A stretch of DNA of 64,000 bases from Pelagicoccus sp. SDUM812003 (GCF_031127815.1 NZ_JARXHY010000016.1:85973-149972), one strand, 5' to 3'; shown: positions 27,719-36,958, counted from the first letter of the stretch. Program-made: numbers and translations. The notes: generated from the sequence alone by a model not told the origin.

Positions 27719-28627
27719 ATGAGCGTAACAAAGTACACCGGATCGATCACTGCCATGGCGACTCCGTTCCTCGCGAACGGGTCCTTAGCCGAAGCCGATC
27801 TCAAAAAACTGGTCGACGCTCAGATCCAGGCGGGCATCGACGCCCTCGTGCCGGTCGGCACCACTGGAGAATGCCCGACACTCAATCACGACGAGCATCA
27901 GCGGGTGGTCGAGCTGACCATCGAAACCGCCGCAGGACGCGTCCCCGTCATCGCCGGAGCTGGATCCAACTCGACCCGGGAAGCGGTCTCGTTGACCAAG
28001 TTCGCCCACAAGGCCGGCGCCGCCGCGGTGCTCCAGGTCGCTCCCTACTACAACAAGCCAAGTCAGGAAGGCCTGTTTCGCCACTTTTCCGCCATCGCGG
28101 AGGCCACCGACCGTCCTGTCGTTCTCTACTCCATCCCAGGCCGTTGCGGCATTCAGATCGAAGTGGAAACGGTGGAGCGATTGCTCTCCAAGTACCCGCA
28201 CGTCAACCACATCAAGGAAGCCGGCGGCAGCGTGGAGCGCGTCGACGAGCTCAAAAAGGCCATGGGGGACGATCTTGTGGTGCTCAGCGGCGACGACAGC
28301 CTGACCCTTCCCTTCATCTGCTCCGGCGCCGAAGGCGTGATTTCGGTGGCCTCCAACGTGATCCCCGAACAGGTGGTCGCTCTGGTCAAGGCCGCCCGCT
28401 CGGGAGATCTCACCACCGCCAGCAAGCTGCACCAGAAGCTCTACCCGCTCTTCAAGAATCTTTTCATCGAGCCCAATCCAGTCCCGGTGAAGGCATGCAT
28501 GAAGCAGGTCGGCCTGCTGGAAAGCAGCCGCGTACGCCTGCCGCTCTGCGAAATGACCCCAGAAAACAAGCAGCAGGTTCTTTCCATTTTCGAATCCTTG
28601 CAGTCGGAGCTTTCCGCTCAAGCGTAG
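27719..28627 (+). CDS. dapA: 4-hydroxy-tetrahydrodipicolinate synthase
   Basis: 302 residues from ATG 27719 (MSVTKYTGSITAMATPF). An upstream start at 27626 would overlap the leader region and add 31 unrelated residues. DapA marks are PVGTTGECPTL, the tyrosine loop APYYNKPSQEGL, YSIPGRCGI, and the Schiff-base lysine in HIKEAGGS. It condenses pyruvate and aspartate semialdehyde in lysine and diaminopimelate synthesis. dapB follows 9 nt later and asd, supplying the substrate, is at 35414. Confidence 0.96.
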   Translation: MSVTKYTGSITAMATPFLANGSLAEADLKKLVDAQIQAGIDALVPVGTTGECPTLNHDEHQRVVELTIETAAGRVPVIAGAGSNSTREAVSLTKFAHKAGAAAVLQVAPYYNKPSQEGLFRHFSAIAEATDRPVVLYSIPGRCGIQIEVETVERLLSKYPHVNHIKEAGGSVERVDELKKAMGDDLVVLSGDDSLTLPFICSGAEGVISVASNVIPEQVVALVKAARSGDLTTASKLHQKLYPLFKNLFIEPNPVPVKACMKQVGLLESSRVRLPLCEMTPENKQQVLSIFESLQSELSAQA

Positions 28628-28636
28628 CCTAAAGCC

Positions 28637-29368
28637 ATGTCACTCAAGATTTGCATCGTCGGCTCCAAGGGCCGCATGGGTCAAGCCATCGCCGAAGCGG
28701 CGATCGAAGCCGGACACCAGGTCTCCAGCAAGGTGGATGTAGGCGACGACCTCGCCGCTGGCATCGCAGCTGCGGACGTGGTGATCGATTTCTCCTTCCA
28801 CACTGTGACCAAGTCCGTATTTCGGGCCGCCGTCGAATTCGGCAAACCGGTCATCTGCGGCACTACCGGACACTCGCAGGAGGAAAAGGCCGAGCTGCTC
28901 AAGATCGCGGAAAAAACCGCCACGGTCTGGGCGGGCAACTTCTCCATCGGCGTCAATCTGCTTTGCTACCTGGTGGAAAAAGCGGCTGCCGCCCTGCCCG
29001 CCGACTACAACGCGGAAATCGTGGAAATGCACCACCGCCTGAAGAAGGACGCGCCCAGCGGCACCGCCCTCATGCTAGCCGACGCCGTGCTGGAACCGCG
29101 CGGACTGAGCTACGACGATCTGCGACACGGTCGGGAGGGCATCACCGGCGAGCGCACCCAGCGCGAAGTGGGCATGCACTCGCTGCGCGGTGGCGACGTG
29201 GTCGGAGACCATACGGTGATCTTTTCCGAAATCGGGGAACGCGTAGAGCTCACTCACAAGGCCTCCAGTCGAGCCATTTTCGCTCGCGGCGCCGTCAAGG
29301 CCGCCGAGTGGGCCGTGGGCAAGAAGCCTGGCATCTACAGCATTCGCGAAGTCCTCGGACTGGCCTGA
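28637..29368 (+). CDS. dapB: 4-hydroxy-tetrahydrodipicolinate reductase
   Basis: 243 residues. The N-terminal nucleotide fold IVGSKGRMGQAIAE, the catalytic HHRLKKDAPSGTA block and the FSEIGERVELTHKASSR segment identify DapB, the NAD(P)H-dependent second step after DapA. It begins 9 nt after dapA and its TGA stop shares a base with the ruvA start (TGATG). The three genes therefore form one tightly coupled operon that joins cell-wall precursor synthesis to DNA repair. Confidence 0.95.
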   Translation: MSLKICIVGSKGRMGQAIAEAAIEAGHQVSSKVDVGDDLAAGIAAADVVIDFSFHTVTKSVFRAAVEFGKPVICGTTGHSQEEKAELLKIAEKTATVWAGNFSIGVNLLCYLVEKAAAALPADYNAEIVEMHHRLKKDAPSGTALMLADAVLEPRGLSYDDLRHGREGITGERTQREVGMHSLRGGDVVGDHTVIFSEIGERVELTHKASSRAIFARGAVKAAEWAVGKKPGIYSIREVLGLA

Positions 29369-29988
29369 TGATCGTCACCATCGAGGGCATCCTAGAACGA
29401 GCCACGCCGCTGACCGCTATCATCAGCGCCGGCGGACTGGGCTACCTGGTCAACATCCCGGTGACCACCGCCGCAAAGCTTCCCTCGGTGGGGAAATCGG
29501 TGAAACTGCACACCCACGCCGTCTACCGCGAGGACTCGCAGTCCTTGTACGGATTCGCCAGCGAAGCGGAGCGCGATTTCTTCGCCCTTCTCATCGACAA
29601 GGTTTCCGGCGTCGGCCCTAAAGTCGGTATCAGCATGATGAGCAAGCTGGAGCTTGGCTCGCTCATTTCCGCCATCTCCAGCGGTGACGCGGTCCTGCTC
29701 GCCAAAACTCCAGGCATCGGAAAGAAAACGGCGGAACGGGTCATCATCGAGCTGAAAGACAAGCTGCTCGTCTTCGCCAAGCCCTCCGATACGGAAACCG
29801 CCTTCGAGCTCCAGTCTGGCCCCAATTCCGTCACCCTTCCTGCTCCCAAGGCGGAAGACGACGCGGTCGCCGCTCTGGTGGCCCTTGGCTACAAGCAGAC
29901 CGAAGCCAGCAAATCGATCGGAAAGGCAGTACAGGCTCTCGGCCCATCCGCCACAACCGAGCAGCTCATCAAGGCTGCCCTCAGCTGA
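29368..29988 (+). CDS. ruvA: Holliday junction branch migration protein RuvA
   Basis: 206 residues from ATG 29368. The N-terminal OB fold starts MIVTIEGILE and contains HTHAVYREDSQSLYGF. The helix-hairpin-helix pair (KVSGVGPKVG and KTPGIGKKTAERVIIELKDK) and the C-terminal RuvB-binding domain (VAALVALGYKQTEASK) are all present. RuvA tetramers hold the four-way junction while RuvB drives migration. No ruvB or ruvC is in the window. The start overlaps the dapB stop by one base. Confidence 0.95.
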   Translation: MIVTIEGILERATPLTAIISAGGLGYLVNIPVTTAAKLPSVGKSVKLHTHAVYREDSQSLYGFASEAERDFFALLIDKVSGVGPKVGISMMSKLELGSLISAISSGDAVLLAKTPGIGKKTAERVIIELKDKLLVFAKPSDTETAFELQSGPNSVTLPAPKAEDDAVAALVALGYKQTEASKSIGKAVQALGPSATTEQLIKAALS

Positions 29989-30073
29989 CGAAGCGCTCGC
30001 GACTCGCCAACGTTGCCAAGGCCTTGCTTGGCATCAAAAAAATCGCGAAGCGAATCGAGATTGCGAGCCTCCC

Positions 30074-30826
30074 CTAGGGGCGACTCCGTTCCCGCAAGGT
30101 CGCCGCAGCTCGCTCGAGATCGAAACGCACGCTGCTATCCGCAACGATGCCATCTTCGCGAGCGTCGACCGCCTGCAGACCGTAGTCGTTGGCCGCTCGC
30201 TCCTGAGAGCTCACCGCCTCGTGCTCGAAGGTAGATGCCTGCACCGGCTCGCCGAACGCGAAATTCTGCTGCCACTTGTGCTCCGGCTTGCTCTTGGAGC
30301 CCACTTCGAAACGAGCGAACTCCACTCCGAGAGGTGGAGCGAAGGAGGTCGCGGTCTTTGCCTCCTGGAAGATGGATTCCAAATCGAAGGAAACCACTTC
30401 GAAGGAATCCTCCAAACGATAGCTTTTCCCATCGATCTCTTCGACCTTCATCACCTGCAGCGGTTCGGCCTGCGCCACGTTCACGCTGGTCTTGGCAGGC
30501 GGCGTTTCCGCAATCAGCGGCTCCGCCAAGGCCGGCCTTGAGACGAAGGGAGAGAGATTCTGGGCGGCCAAAGCGAGCAGTCCCACCGCCGCCGCCATCC
30601 CCCCCAGGGCGTACACTTTCTGACGCCAAGCAGGGGCTGCCTTTTCAGGATTGGAATACGCGTCACCGAGCTGAGCGCAGGCCTGATGGATCTGGCGATA
30701 TTGCAGATAGATTCGATGATACTCGGGGTTGCGGCGAACCGCAGCGATCAGTTTCTCCGATTCTTCCGACGACAGTTCATCATCAAGGTAGAGATTCAGC
30801 TTTTCGATGAAGCGCTCTTTATTCAT
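30074..30826 (-). CDS. probable membrane anti-sigma factor
   Basis: 250 residues. The first 45 residues (MNKERFIEKLNLYLDDELSS) resemble the helical anti-sigma domain, but without the zinc-binding HxxxCxxC. A single membrane segment (about 72-90, LGGMAAAVGLLALAAQNLSPF) leads to a long periplasmic part rich in acidic and polar residues. Its start overlaps the stop of the upstream sigma factor gene by 4 nt (ATGA), the usual sign of a sigma/anti-sigma pair. It would hold the ECF sigma factor at the membrane until an envelope signal frees it. The signal is unknown. Confidence 0.7.
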   Translation of the reverse strand: MNKERFIEKLNLYLDDELSSEESEKLIAAVRRNPEYHRIYLQYRQIHQACAQLGDAYSNPEKAAPAWRQKVYALGGMAAAVGLLALAAQNLSPFVSRPALAEPLIAETPPAKTSVNVAQAEPLQVMKVEEIDGKSYRLEDSFEVVSFDLESIFQEAKTATSFAPPLGVEFARFEVGSKSKPEHKWQQNFAFGEPVQASTFEHEAVSSQERAANDYGLQAVDAREDGIVADSSVRFDLERAAATLRERSRP

Positions 30827-31473
30827 AGAAGCTCGTGACCCATCTTTTCGCGCAGGCTTTCCCGCGCTCGGGCGATCCTGCTTTTGACCGTGCCGATGCT
30901 GATTTGCAACTCGTCGGCGATTTCCTCATAGGAAAGATTCTTAACGTTTCGCAAAACCAGGGCCTCGCGATGCTTTTCGTTCAGCTCCTGCATGGCGGCA
31001 GCCACCCGGTCCTTGAACTCGTTCGTCACCGCGATGTCCTCCGGCGACTCCACTTCGGCCGGAAACACTTCAGCCAAGGTCGTGCTCGACTCGGCTGCGA
31101 TCGGCTGATCGAACGAGACCGACTTGTCGCGCTTGCGGCGCCACCAATACCAGTAGCGATTCCGGGCTAAATTGGTCGCGATCTGGTAGAGCCAGGTCGA
31201 GAAGCTGGAATCGCCACGGAACTTGTCCAAGCCCCGGTGGGCGCGGATGAAAGCGTCCTGCGTGACCTCCTCTGCGTCCTGCGTATTGCGCAGGAGCTTG
31301 TGCACCATCGCGTAAATGCGATCCCAATAGCGAGAAACCATCTCTTCGAAGGCCGAATCGTCTCCGGCCTTGAAGCGCGCGATGAGCGCTTTGTCTAAGG
31401 CGACTTCTTGAGCTTTAGATGACATAGCAGTTGTTGTCGCTTTGGGACGTCCCTTTTCGACTAGAGTTCCCAT
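30823..31473 (-). CDS. ECF-family RNA polymerase sigma factor
   Basis: 216 residues from the start at 31473, chosen because AAGGAGG lies just 5 nt upstream. An internal ATG at 31425 has no such site. Region 2 (EEMVSRYWDRIYAMVHKLLRNTQDAEEVTQDAFIRA) and region 4 (LRNVKNLSYEEIADELQISIGTVKSRIARAR) are typical of sigma-24/RpoE-type factors. It leads a two-gene operon with the anti-sigma gene. The 14-mer preceding codon 17 (CAACAACTGCTATG on the minus strand) recurs 145 bp upstream. Confidence 0.92.
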   Translation of the reverse strand: MGTLVEKGRPKATTTAMSSKAQEVALDKALIARFKAGDDSAFEEMVSRYWDRIYAMVHKLLRNTQDAEEVTQDAFIRAHRGLDKFRGDSSFSTWLYQIATNLARNRYWYWWRRKRDKSVSFDQPIAAESSTTLAEVFPAEVESPEDIAVTNEFKDRVAAAMQELNEKHREALVLRNVKNLSYEEIADELQISIGTVKSRIARARESLREKMGHELL

Positions 31474-31774
31474 TTTTCCTCCTTTTTACACACCCAGGAT
31501 AAAGCCCTGTTCTCCAGCGCATTACGCCGTCAAACCTCCGCCCCTCAGCAGTCTTTTCGAGCTTATCCATAGCAGTTGTTGCGGTTTTGATCCAATTGAC
31601 CCGCCTTTCGTTCAAAATAAAGTCGGGTCGCTCTCCTAATGATCTATACGCGCCGTGACCGATCTCGGTTGCTCAGATTCCAGCGTTTTAGCTGATCGCC
31701 CCTCACTACGAAGCCCGATTCTCAGGGCGGTTTCGGCTGAATCAAGCCCGAAAAGCGCGCGGAAAAATTAGGAC
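31474..31774. other. intergenic region upstream of the sigma factor gene
   Basis: No recognised gene. It contains a second copy of the 14-mer CATAGCAGTTGTTG (31568-31581) also found at 31423-31436 inside the sigma gene. A minus-strand frame starting there (MDKLEKTAEG) runs 51 codons to 31415, overlapping the sigma gene in another frame. It may be a leader or chance. Confidence 0.35.
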
Positions 31775-31803
31775 TTGCCAATCCCCGACCGAAGGCCTGT
31801 ATT
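31775..31803 (+). promoter_or_regulatory. promoter of tRNA-Lys
   Basis: TTGCCA (31775-31780), 17-nt spacer, TGTATT (31798-31803), 31 nt before the tRNA 5' end. Five of six and four of six consensus bases respectively. Confidence 0.5.
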
Positions 31804-31834
31804 CCCCCACTTTCGAAACGCCCTCCGGGCAGAT

Positions 31835-31910
31835 GGGTCGATAGCTCAATCGGTAGAGCAGTTGCCTTTTAAGCAATTGGTTCTGGGTTCGAGTCCCAGT
31901 CGGCCTACCA
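31835..31910 (+). tRNA. tRNA-Lys (anticodon TTT)
   Basis: A 76-nt cloverleaf. Acceptor GGGTCGA pairs with TCGGCCT (one G-T wobble at the end), and the D arm is GCTC/GAGC. Anticodon stem GTTGC/GCAAT encloses the loop CTTTTAA with anticodon TTT. T arm CTGGG/CCCAG surrounds TTCGAGT. The CCA end is encoded in the DNA. A terminator follows 4 nt later. Confidence 0.96.
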
Positions 31911-31913
31911 AAT

Positions 31914-31940
31914 AAACCGCTGATTATCAGCGGTTTTTTT
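31914..31940 (+). terminator. intrinsic terminator of tRNA-Lys
   Basis: Perfect stem AAACCGCTGA / TCAGCGGTTT around TTA, running directly into a T7 tract (31934-31940). Confidence 0.9.
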
Positions 31941-32207
31941 GTATCTTTCGGTTCTCGGCCGCGAACGAGTCGGCTCTAAACTTCTGCGTCCCCCAGCTCA
32001 GTTGCACCCCTAAAACAGCCAACTCCCTGCGGACAACGAGCAATTCGGAATCGATCGTCAGTCGTGAGCCCCGTGACAAGACTGCAGGGCACGCCACGAT
32101 AGCTCTTCCTGCATCTCGTTCCTGTATCGGCGAAACGCGGCAGGCTGGTTCCTTGCAAGAAGACCTAGGGTCTCCAAGCGCCAAAAGCGCGAAGCGATGC
32201 AAGGCGA

Positions 32208-32235
32208 TTGACATAACTTGCTGAGCTTCTAACGT
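32208..32235 (+). promoter_or_regulatory. putative promoter of the hybrid kinase gene
   Basis: A perfect TTGACA (32208-32213), 16-nt spacer and a weak TAACGT (32230-32235). The expected transcript start would coincide with the ATG at 32242, implying a leaderless mRNA; no Shine-Dalgarno is visible. The 267 bp before it, back to the tRNA terminator, hold no gene I can support. Confidence 0.3.
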
Positions 32236-32241
32236 TTGCCC

Positions 32242-34965
32242 ATGCATCTCTTCTCGAATGCGTCCAAGGCCCTGCTGTCTTTGCTCTCCTTGGCCTGCCT
32301 CCTCGCCACTCCCCTGGCCAGCCACGCTACAGAAGCGACGCAGACCGGTCCACACCGCGTGCTTTTCCTCAGCTCGTACAACCACGATTTTCCCGTGGTG
32401 AGCCACCAGCTCGAGGGAGTGCTGCAACTGACTCACTTCGACTATCGGGGCCGAGGCGTCTCGCTCGAGGTGCACATGATGGACACCAAGCGCTACGCGC
32501 CTGCCGGACAATTCCCTATCGCTCGGGAGCAGCTGAAAGGTCTCGTCGCGAATCACGGAGCCTACGACCTGATTATCTCCGCGGACGACAACGCCCTGCA
32601 TTTCCTCAGGAAGGAAAAGGACGCCTTGTTTGGCGAAAGCACGCCCGTTGTTTTCTTCGGCGTAAACGACAAAGCCTTCGCTCGCGAAAGCGTCTTGGAG
32701 CCGGAGTACACCGGCATCATCGAAAAGGAGCCAATCCGAGAAACCGTCGAGTCCGCGTTTTCGCTGCTGCCACAGCTGCGCACGCTCTGGGTTCTGGTCG
32801 ATACCACCACCACGGCTCTCGGCGAAAAGGCCGCTTTTCTGGAGGAAGTGCCAGCAGGGCTTCTTGATCGCTGCACGCTTCTCGATCTCGGGCGACTATC
32901 CTACGAAGAGGCGGCGAAATCGCTCATCGCTTTGGGCGAGAGCGATGCGGTCTACTTGATTTCCGCATACCAGGACAAGGAGGCTAGCAGGCTTAGCTTC
33001 TGGCAGTCGCTCAACTGGATAAAGACCCATACCTCAAGACCGATCTTTCTGAGCGTCGGCGGATGGGGAATCGGAGAAGGCGTCGCTGGAGGAAAAGTGA
33101 CCTCCCATAGCGACATGGCGAGGCTGGCGGTTGACTACGCGCAACGCATTCTCTCGGGCGAGCCGGTATCCTCGCTTCCTCTGATCGAAAATCCCGCCAG
33201 CTACCACATGTTCGACTATCTGGAGCTCGCGAACGCCAACGCCGATCTTTCGAAGATCCCTGAAGGAGCTAGGCTGCTGAACCCGCCGAACACGTTCTGG
33301 CACCGACACTGGAGACTGATCCTTCTTTGCGCCGCCATCGTGGTCAGCCTAGCCGTATTCGCTGCAGTCATCACCCTGCTTTACTTGAACCAGAAAAAGA
33401 CGCTTCGACGCCTCAAGGAGAGCGAGGAGCGCATGTCCAGCTTGTTCGCCAACAGCTACGCCCCAATGCTGATAGTGGAGACGGAAAACAAGAACATCGT
33501 CGACGCAAATCCCGCCGCGTCCGCGTTCTACGGATACAGTCGCGACGCGCTGCTCTCCAAGAACTGGTTAGATATCAGCGATACCGATTCGAACGTCTTC
33601 GACGATAACATCAGAAAGCTCCAAGAGGGCTCGAAATTCGTGATCCAGACCAAACACACCCGATCGAGCGGGGAGCGTCTGGAAGTCGAAGTCATCCTCA
33701 CCCTCATCTATCGAGGTTCCCTTCCCTACCTCTTTGCGATCGTGCAGGACGTGACCAGCCGGAATCAAGCCCAGCGCGACCTGCTGAACTCCAAGGAAGC
33801 GTTGGAGGAGGCCAATCGAGCCAAGGAGCAGTTTCTTGCAGTCATGAGCCATGAGCTGAGAACACCCCTGAACCCTATCATGGGCTTCGCTTCCCTGCTG
33901 CTCAGCGACAATCCGGATCCCGAAGCGAGGGAAAGCCTGGAAACGATCATCCACTCCGCGGAGCGCATGCTCAAGCTCATCGACAACATTCTCAGCTTCA
34001 CCAACCTGCGATCGAAGAGCGCCCGCCCCAAACCCACGCCCATCTGCATGAAAGCGCTTCTGGACGAAGCGATGCACGAATACCGGACCTACCCGAACGA
34101 AAACGCCATCCAGCTCGCGATAGAGAGTTCCGGAAACCTCGACGACTCGCTCCAGGTCTGGTCGGACCCGACGATGCTCCGGCAAATCCTCGACAATCTG
34201 GTCTCAAACGCCTGCAAATTCACGAAAAAGGGCTCCGTGCGAATCGCCTGCGCCCTCGACCAAAGTCCTGACTCCGATCGCGAGATCATCTGCGTACTCA
34301 GCGTGGAGGACAGCGGCATTGGAATCCCCAAGGATCTGCAGACCAAGATCTTCAATCCCTTCACGCAGGTCGAGCGCTGCTATACCCGAAAATTCGAGGG
34401 TGCGGGACTCGGGCTGTCCATCGCCAGCGAACTGGTCAAGAAACTGCGAGGAACCGTCACCGTGCAAAGCGAGCTGGGCAAGGGTTCGAAGTTTCAGGTC
34501 ATTCTGCCCTTGGCCAAAGCGAACCAGGAAGGCAAAAACGACACCGCGAACACGCTGCCCGAGCCCCCTCGCTCCCAAGCTGTCCGATACGCGGTTCTGC
34601 TGGTGGAAGACAACGAAGACAACGCGCACTACATCAAGCGATGCCTTGAACGGGCCGGCACCCATGTCGAACATGCCGCAGACGGCGTGGATGGCTGCGC
34701 CCGAGCTCAAGAGAAACGATTCGATGCCATACTCATGGATCTCAGCATGCCGCGCATGGACGGCCTAACCGCCATGCGAAAAATCAAAAGCGAATCGCAG
34801 CAAAACAGGGATACGCCTATCTTCGTGATCACGGCCCACGCCGACAATCAGACTAAAGAGCGATGCCTCGAAAACGGAGCGGTCGAGGTGATGACCAAAC
34901 CGATCGTTCCGGAACGCATCTACCAGCGGCTGGAGAATCTGTCAGAAGCAGAGCGCTTTGCCTGA
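32242..34965 (+). CDS. hybrid sensor histidine kinase with periplasmic ABC-substrate-like sensor
   Basis: 907 residues from ATG 32242; a TTG two codons earlier is less likely. Domains in order: signal segment (1-30); a periplasmic sensor resembling ABC substrate-binding proteins (about 40-355, VLFLSSYNHDFPVV); membrane helix (about 362-388); PAS (about 400-515); HisKA with His in VMSHELRTPLNPI; ATPase with DNLVSNACKF, DSGIGIP and GAGLGLS; and a receiver with phospho-acceptor Asp in AILMDLSMPRMDG and the conserved Lys in VMTKP. It would sense a periplasmic solute and run an internal phosphorelay. No output regulator is adjacent. Confidence 0.9.
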   Translation: MHLFSNASKALLSLLSLACLLATPLASHATEATQTGPHRVLFLSSYNHDFPVVSHQLEGVLQLTHFDYRGRGVSLEVHMMDTKRYAPAGQFPIAREQLKGLVANHGAYDLIISADDNALHFLRKEKDALFGESTPVVFFGVNDKAFARESVLEPEYTGIIEKEPIRETVESAFSLLPQLRTLWVLVDTTTTALGEKAAFLEEVPAGLLDRCTLLDLGRLSYEEAAKSLIALGESDAVYLISAYQDKEASRLSFWQSLNWIKTHTSRPIFLSVGGWGIGEGVAGGKVTSHSDMARLAVDYAQRILSGEPVSSLPLIENPASYHMFDYLELANANADLSKIPEGARLLNPPNTFWHRHWRLILLCAAIVVSLAVFAAVITLLYLNQKKTLRRLKESEERMSSLFANSYAPMLIVETENKNIVDANPAASAFYGYSRDALLSKNWLDISDTDSNVFDDNIRKLQEGSKFVIQTKHTRSSGERLEVEVILTLIYRGSLPYLFAIVQDVTSRNQAQRDLLNSKEALEEANRAKEQFLAVMSHELRTPLNPIMGFASLLLSDNPDPEARESLETIIHSAERMLKLIDNILSFTNLRSKSARPKPTPICMKALLDEAMHEYRTYPNENAIQLAIESSGNLDDSLQVWSDPTMLRQILDNLVSNACKFTKKGSVRIACALDQSPDSDREIICVLSVEDSGIGIPKDLQTKIFNPFTQVERCYTRKFEGAGLGLSIASELVKKLRGTVTVQSELGKGSKFQVILPLAKANQEGKNDTANTLPEPPRSQAVRYAVLLVEDNEDNAHYIKRCLERAGTHVEHAADGVDGCARAQEKRFDAILMDLSMPRMDGLTAMRKIKSESQQNRDTPIFVITAHADNQTKERCLENGAVEVMTKPIVPERIYQRLENLSEAERFA

Positions 34966-35340
34966 TCGCCTAATCGGCGTCAGCACGCTGATGACGGGCT
35001 GAGCGCTAGGGAGTGAAAACAATCGGCATTCTGACCCGACACGCCACAGGACGCCCCTCGTGCCGCGCTGGCTGCCATACCGTTTGTTGGACACATACCA
35101 AAGCCGGCGTCACGAACGCTTCGTGAGTATAGTCTATCGCCTTCTCCGCGATCGCCCATCATTCCGCTTCCAATTCATCCACAGGCTTTGGCAACAAAGG
35201 AAGCCCGTTGTCATCCTGCATCACGTGCATTCATGGGTGACGTTCTCCATATACCTCCTGAAACCCCTTAGAACACTCAATTGGAACTCTGCGTGAGCAA
35301 CGGCTGGGTTTCGTCCACCTCTGACAAGCGAGCCACCAAC
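34966..35340. other. intergenic region with no supported gene
   Basis: A GTG-initiated plus-strand frame of 78 codons (35060-35296) lacks a ribosome site and any recognisable family and is not called. No repeat or tRNA is visible. Confidence 0.5.
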
Positions 35341-35380
35341 AAAAACGACGCCCCCGTCCGAGTCCGAGGGGGGCGACGTT
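35341..35380 (-). terminator. intrinsic terminator of asd (minus strand)
   Basis: Stem CGxCGCCCCC (35346-35355) / GGGGGCGxCG (35369-35378) with one internal mismatch and a 13-nt loop. On the minus strand it is followed by T5 (complement of 35341-35345). It lies about 35 nt past the asd stop. Confidence 0.75.
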
Positions 35381-35413
35381 CGCAAGTGTTTATTTCACGT
35401 ATCCGACCGTCAA

Positions 35414-36412
35414 CTACTTAATCAAGTGCTCCGCGATCTGGATCGCATTGAGAGCCGCCCCTTTCCAGAGCTGATCGCCCACTACCCAGAACGCCAAGCC
35501 ATTCTCGAACGCGCTGTCCTTGCGAATACGACCTACGCCACAGTTCACCTTGCCAGCGTAGTCCAGCGGCATCGGATAGACCTTGTTTGCCGGGTCGTCC
35601 ACCACGTCCACGCCTGGGAAGGCTGCGATGGCCTTGCGAGCCTCTTCCACCGATACCGGGCGCTCGAATTCCGCGTTGATGGAAATGGAGTGCGAACGCA
35701 TCACAGGGACGCGAACGCAGGTGCAAGAGACCTTCAACTCGGGCAGACTCATGATCTTTCGCCCCTCGTTGAGCATCTTCATCTCTTCCTTGGTGTATCC
35801 ATCTTCCAAGAACGCGTCGACGTGCGGGAGAGCGTTGAAGGCGATCTGATAAGGATAAACGCTGTGCGTCACTTCCTCGCCCTTAGCCCACGCCTTGAGC
35901 TGGTCTTCGAGTTCCTGCATCGCCTCCGCGCCGGTGCCGCTCACCGCTTGATAGGTGGAGGCGAACATACGCTTCAAGCCGAACGCCTTGTGCAGCGGGT
36001 AAGCGCCCATCAAAGAGATCGCAGTCGAGCAATTCGGATTGGCGATGATGCCTTTATGCGACTTGGCAGCCTCGCCATTGATTTCGGGCACCACTAGAGG
36101 AACGTCCGGATCCATACGGAACGCCGAGCTGTTGTCGATCGCTACCGCGCCCGCCTTGGCGGCCGCAGGGCAAAGGGCCTTCGAGACCGTGCCGCTGGCG
36201 CTGAAAAGCACGAAGTCGAGTCCTTCGAAACAGGTTTCCGTGGCTTCTTCGATGGTAATGGTTTGCCCAAGCGCCTCGACCTGCTTTCCTGCAGATCTGG
36301 CAGAGGCAAATAGCTTCAGCTCCGACAGAGGAAATTCCCTGTCGCCCAGAAGCTTGATAAATTCCTGCCCGACCGCTCCGGTCGCGCCTACGATGCCAAC
36401 TTTGTAACCCAT
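35414..36412 (-). CDS. asd: aspartate-semialdehyde dehydrogenase
   Basis: 332 residues. The N-terminal VGIVGATGAVGQEF is the NADP fold. The catalytic Cys sits in IANPNCSTA, and later blocks YQAVSGTGAEAM and VRVPVMRSHSISI match Asd. It reduces aspartyl phosphate to aspartate semialdehyde, which DapA (27719) uses. It has its own terminator and is divergent from the L,D-transpeptidase gene, with only 6 bp between the starts. The two promoters must therefore overlap or lie inside the neighbouring genes. Confidence 0.96.
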   Translation of the reverse strand: MGYKVGIVGATGAVGQEFIKLLGDREFPLSELKLFASARSAGKQVEALGQTITIEEATETCFEGLDFVLFSASGTVSKALCPAAAKAGAVAIDNSSAFRMDPDVPLVVPEINGEAAKSHKGIIANPNCSTAISLMGAYPLHKAFGLKRMFASTYQAVSGTGAEAMQELEDQLKAWAKGEEVTHSVYPYQIAFNALPHVDAFLEDGYTKEEMKMLNEGRKIMSLPELKVSCTCVRVPVMRSHSISINAEFERPVSVEEARKAIAAFPGVDVVDDPANKVYPMPLDYAGKVNCGVGRIRKDSAFENGLAFWVVGDQLWKGAALNAIQIAEHLIK

Positions 36413-36418
36413 TTTCTG

Positions 36419-36955
36419 ATGTCCTCGGATTTACTGAAACCGGTCACCCATAAACTTCAAGAGCTCAATATCAAGCAAACACCGCGTCTATTGCTGGTAT
36501 CGATCGAAAAGCAGCGACTATCAGTCCTGGAAAACGATCAAACCGCCCGCGAGTACGCGGTCTCCACCAGCAGGAACCCTCCTTCCTGCATCGAAAACTC
36601 CTTCGGCACTCCGACCGGTCTGCATCGCATCGCCCGCAAGATCGGCGACGGTTCGCCCATCGGCACTGTTTTCAAAGGCCGCATCGATATCGGAAAACGC
36701 TACTGGGAACTCGACGCTGAGGAACAACGGAAAAACCTCATCACCAGCCGCATCCTCTGGCTGGAAGGCCTGGAACCGGGACACAACCAAGGCCCTGGCC
36801 GCGACACCTTTCAGCGCTACGTCTATTTCCACGGCACCAACCACGAAGACAAGATCGGCCAACCCGCCAGCGCTGGCTGCGTGCAATTGCGCAACGAAGA
36901 GATGATCGAGCTCTTCGACTCCGTTTCCGAAGGCGATCTCGTCTACATCCAGTAG
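36419..36955 (+). CDS. YkuD-type L,D-transpeptidase
   Basis: 178 residues. The active-site region reads YVYFHGTNHEDKIGQPASAGCVQL, with the conserved His and the SxGC nucleophile Cys of YkuD domains near residue 158. Such enzymes form 3-3 cross-links in peptidoglycan or attach proteins to it. No signal peptide is visible at the assigned start, so export is unexplained. An upstream start would run into asd. A class D beta-lactamase lies immediately downstream, which may give a cell-wall theme to this pair. Confidence 0.85.
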   Translation: MSSDLLKPVTHKLQELNIKQTPRLLLVSIEKQRLSVLENDQTAREYAVSTSRNPPSCIENSFGTPTGLHRIARKIGDGSPIGTVFKGRIDIGKRYWELDAEEQRKNLITSRILWLEGLEPGHNQGPGRDTFQRYVYFHGTNHEDKIGQPASAGCVQLRNEEMIELFDSVSEGDLVYIQ

Positions 36956-36958
36956 CCA

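Noticed and set aside
30004..30060. GCCAAG/CTTGGC hairpin followed by A7 after ruvA
   Set aside because: The run is A, not T, on the ruvA strand, so it is not a terminator for ruvA. For the opposing anti-sigma gene the stem next to the T run has only four pairs.
35060..35296. 78-codon plus-strand frame between the hybrid kinase and asd
   Set aside because: GTG start without ribosome site, no family resemblance, basic and aromatic composition typical of chance frames here.
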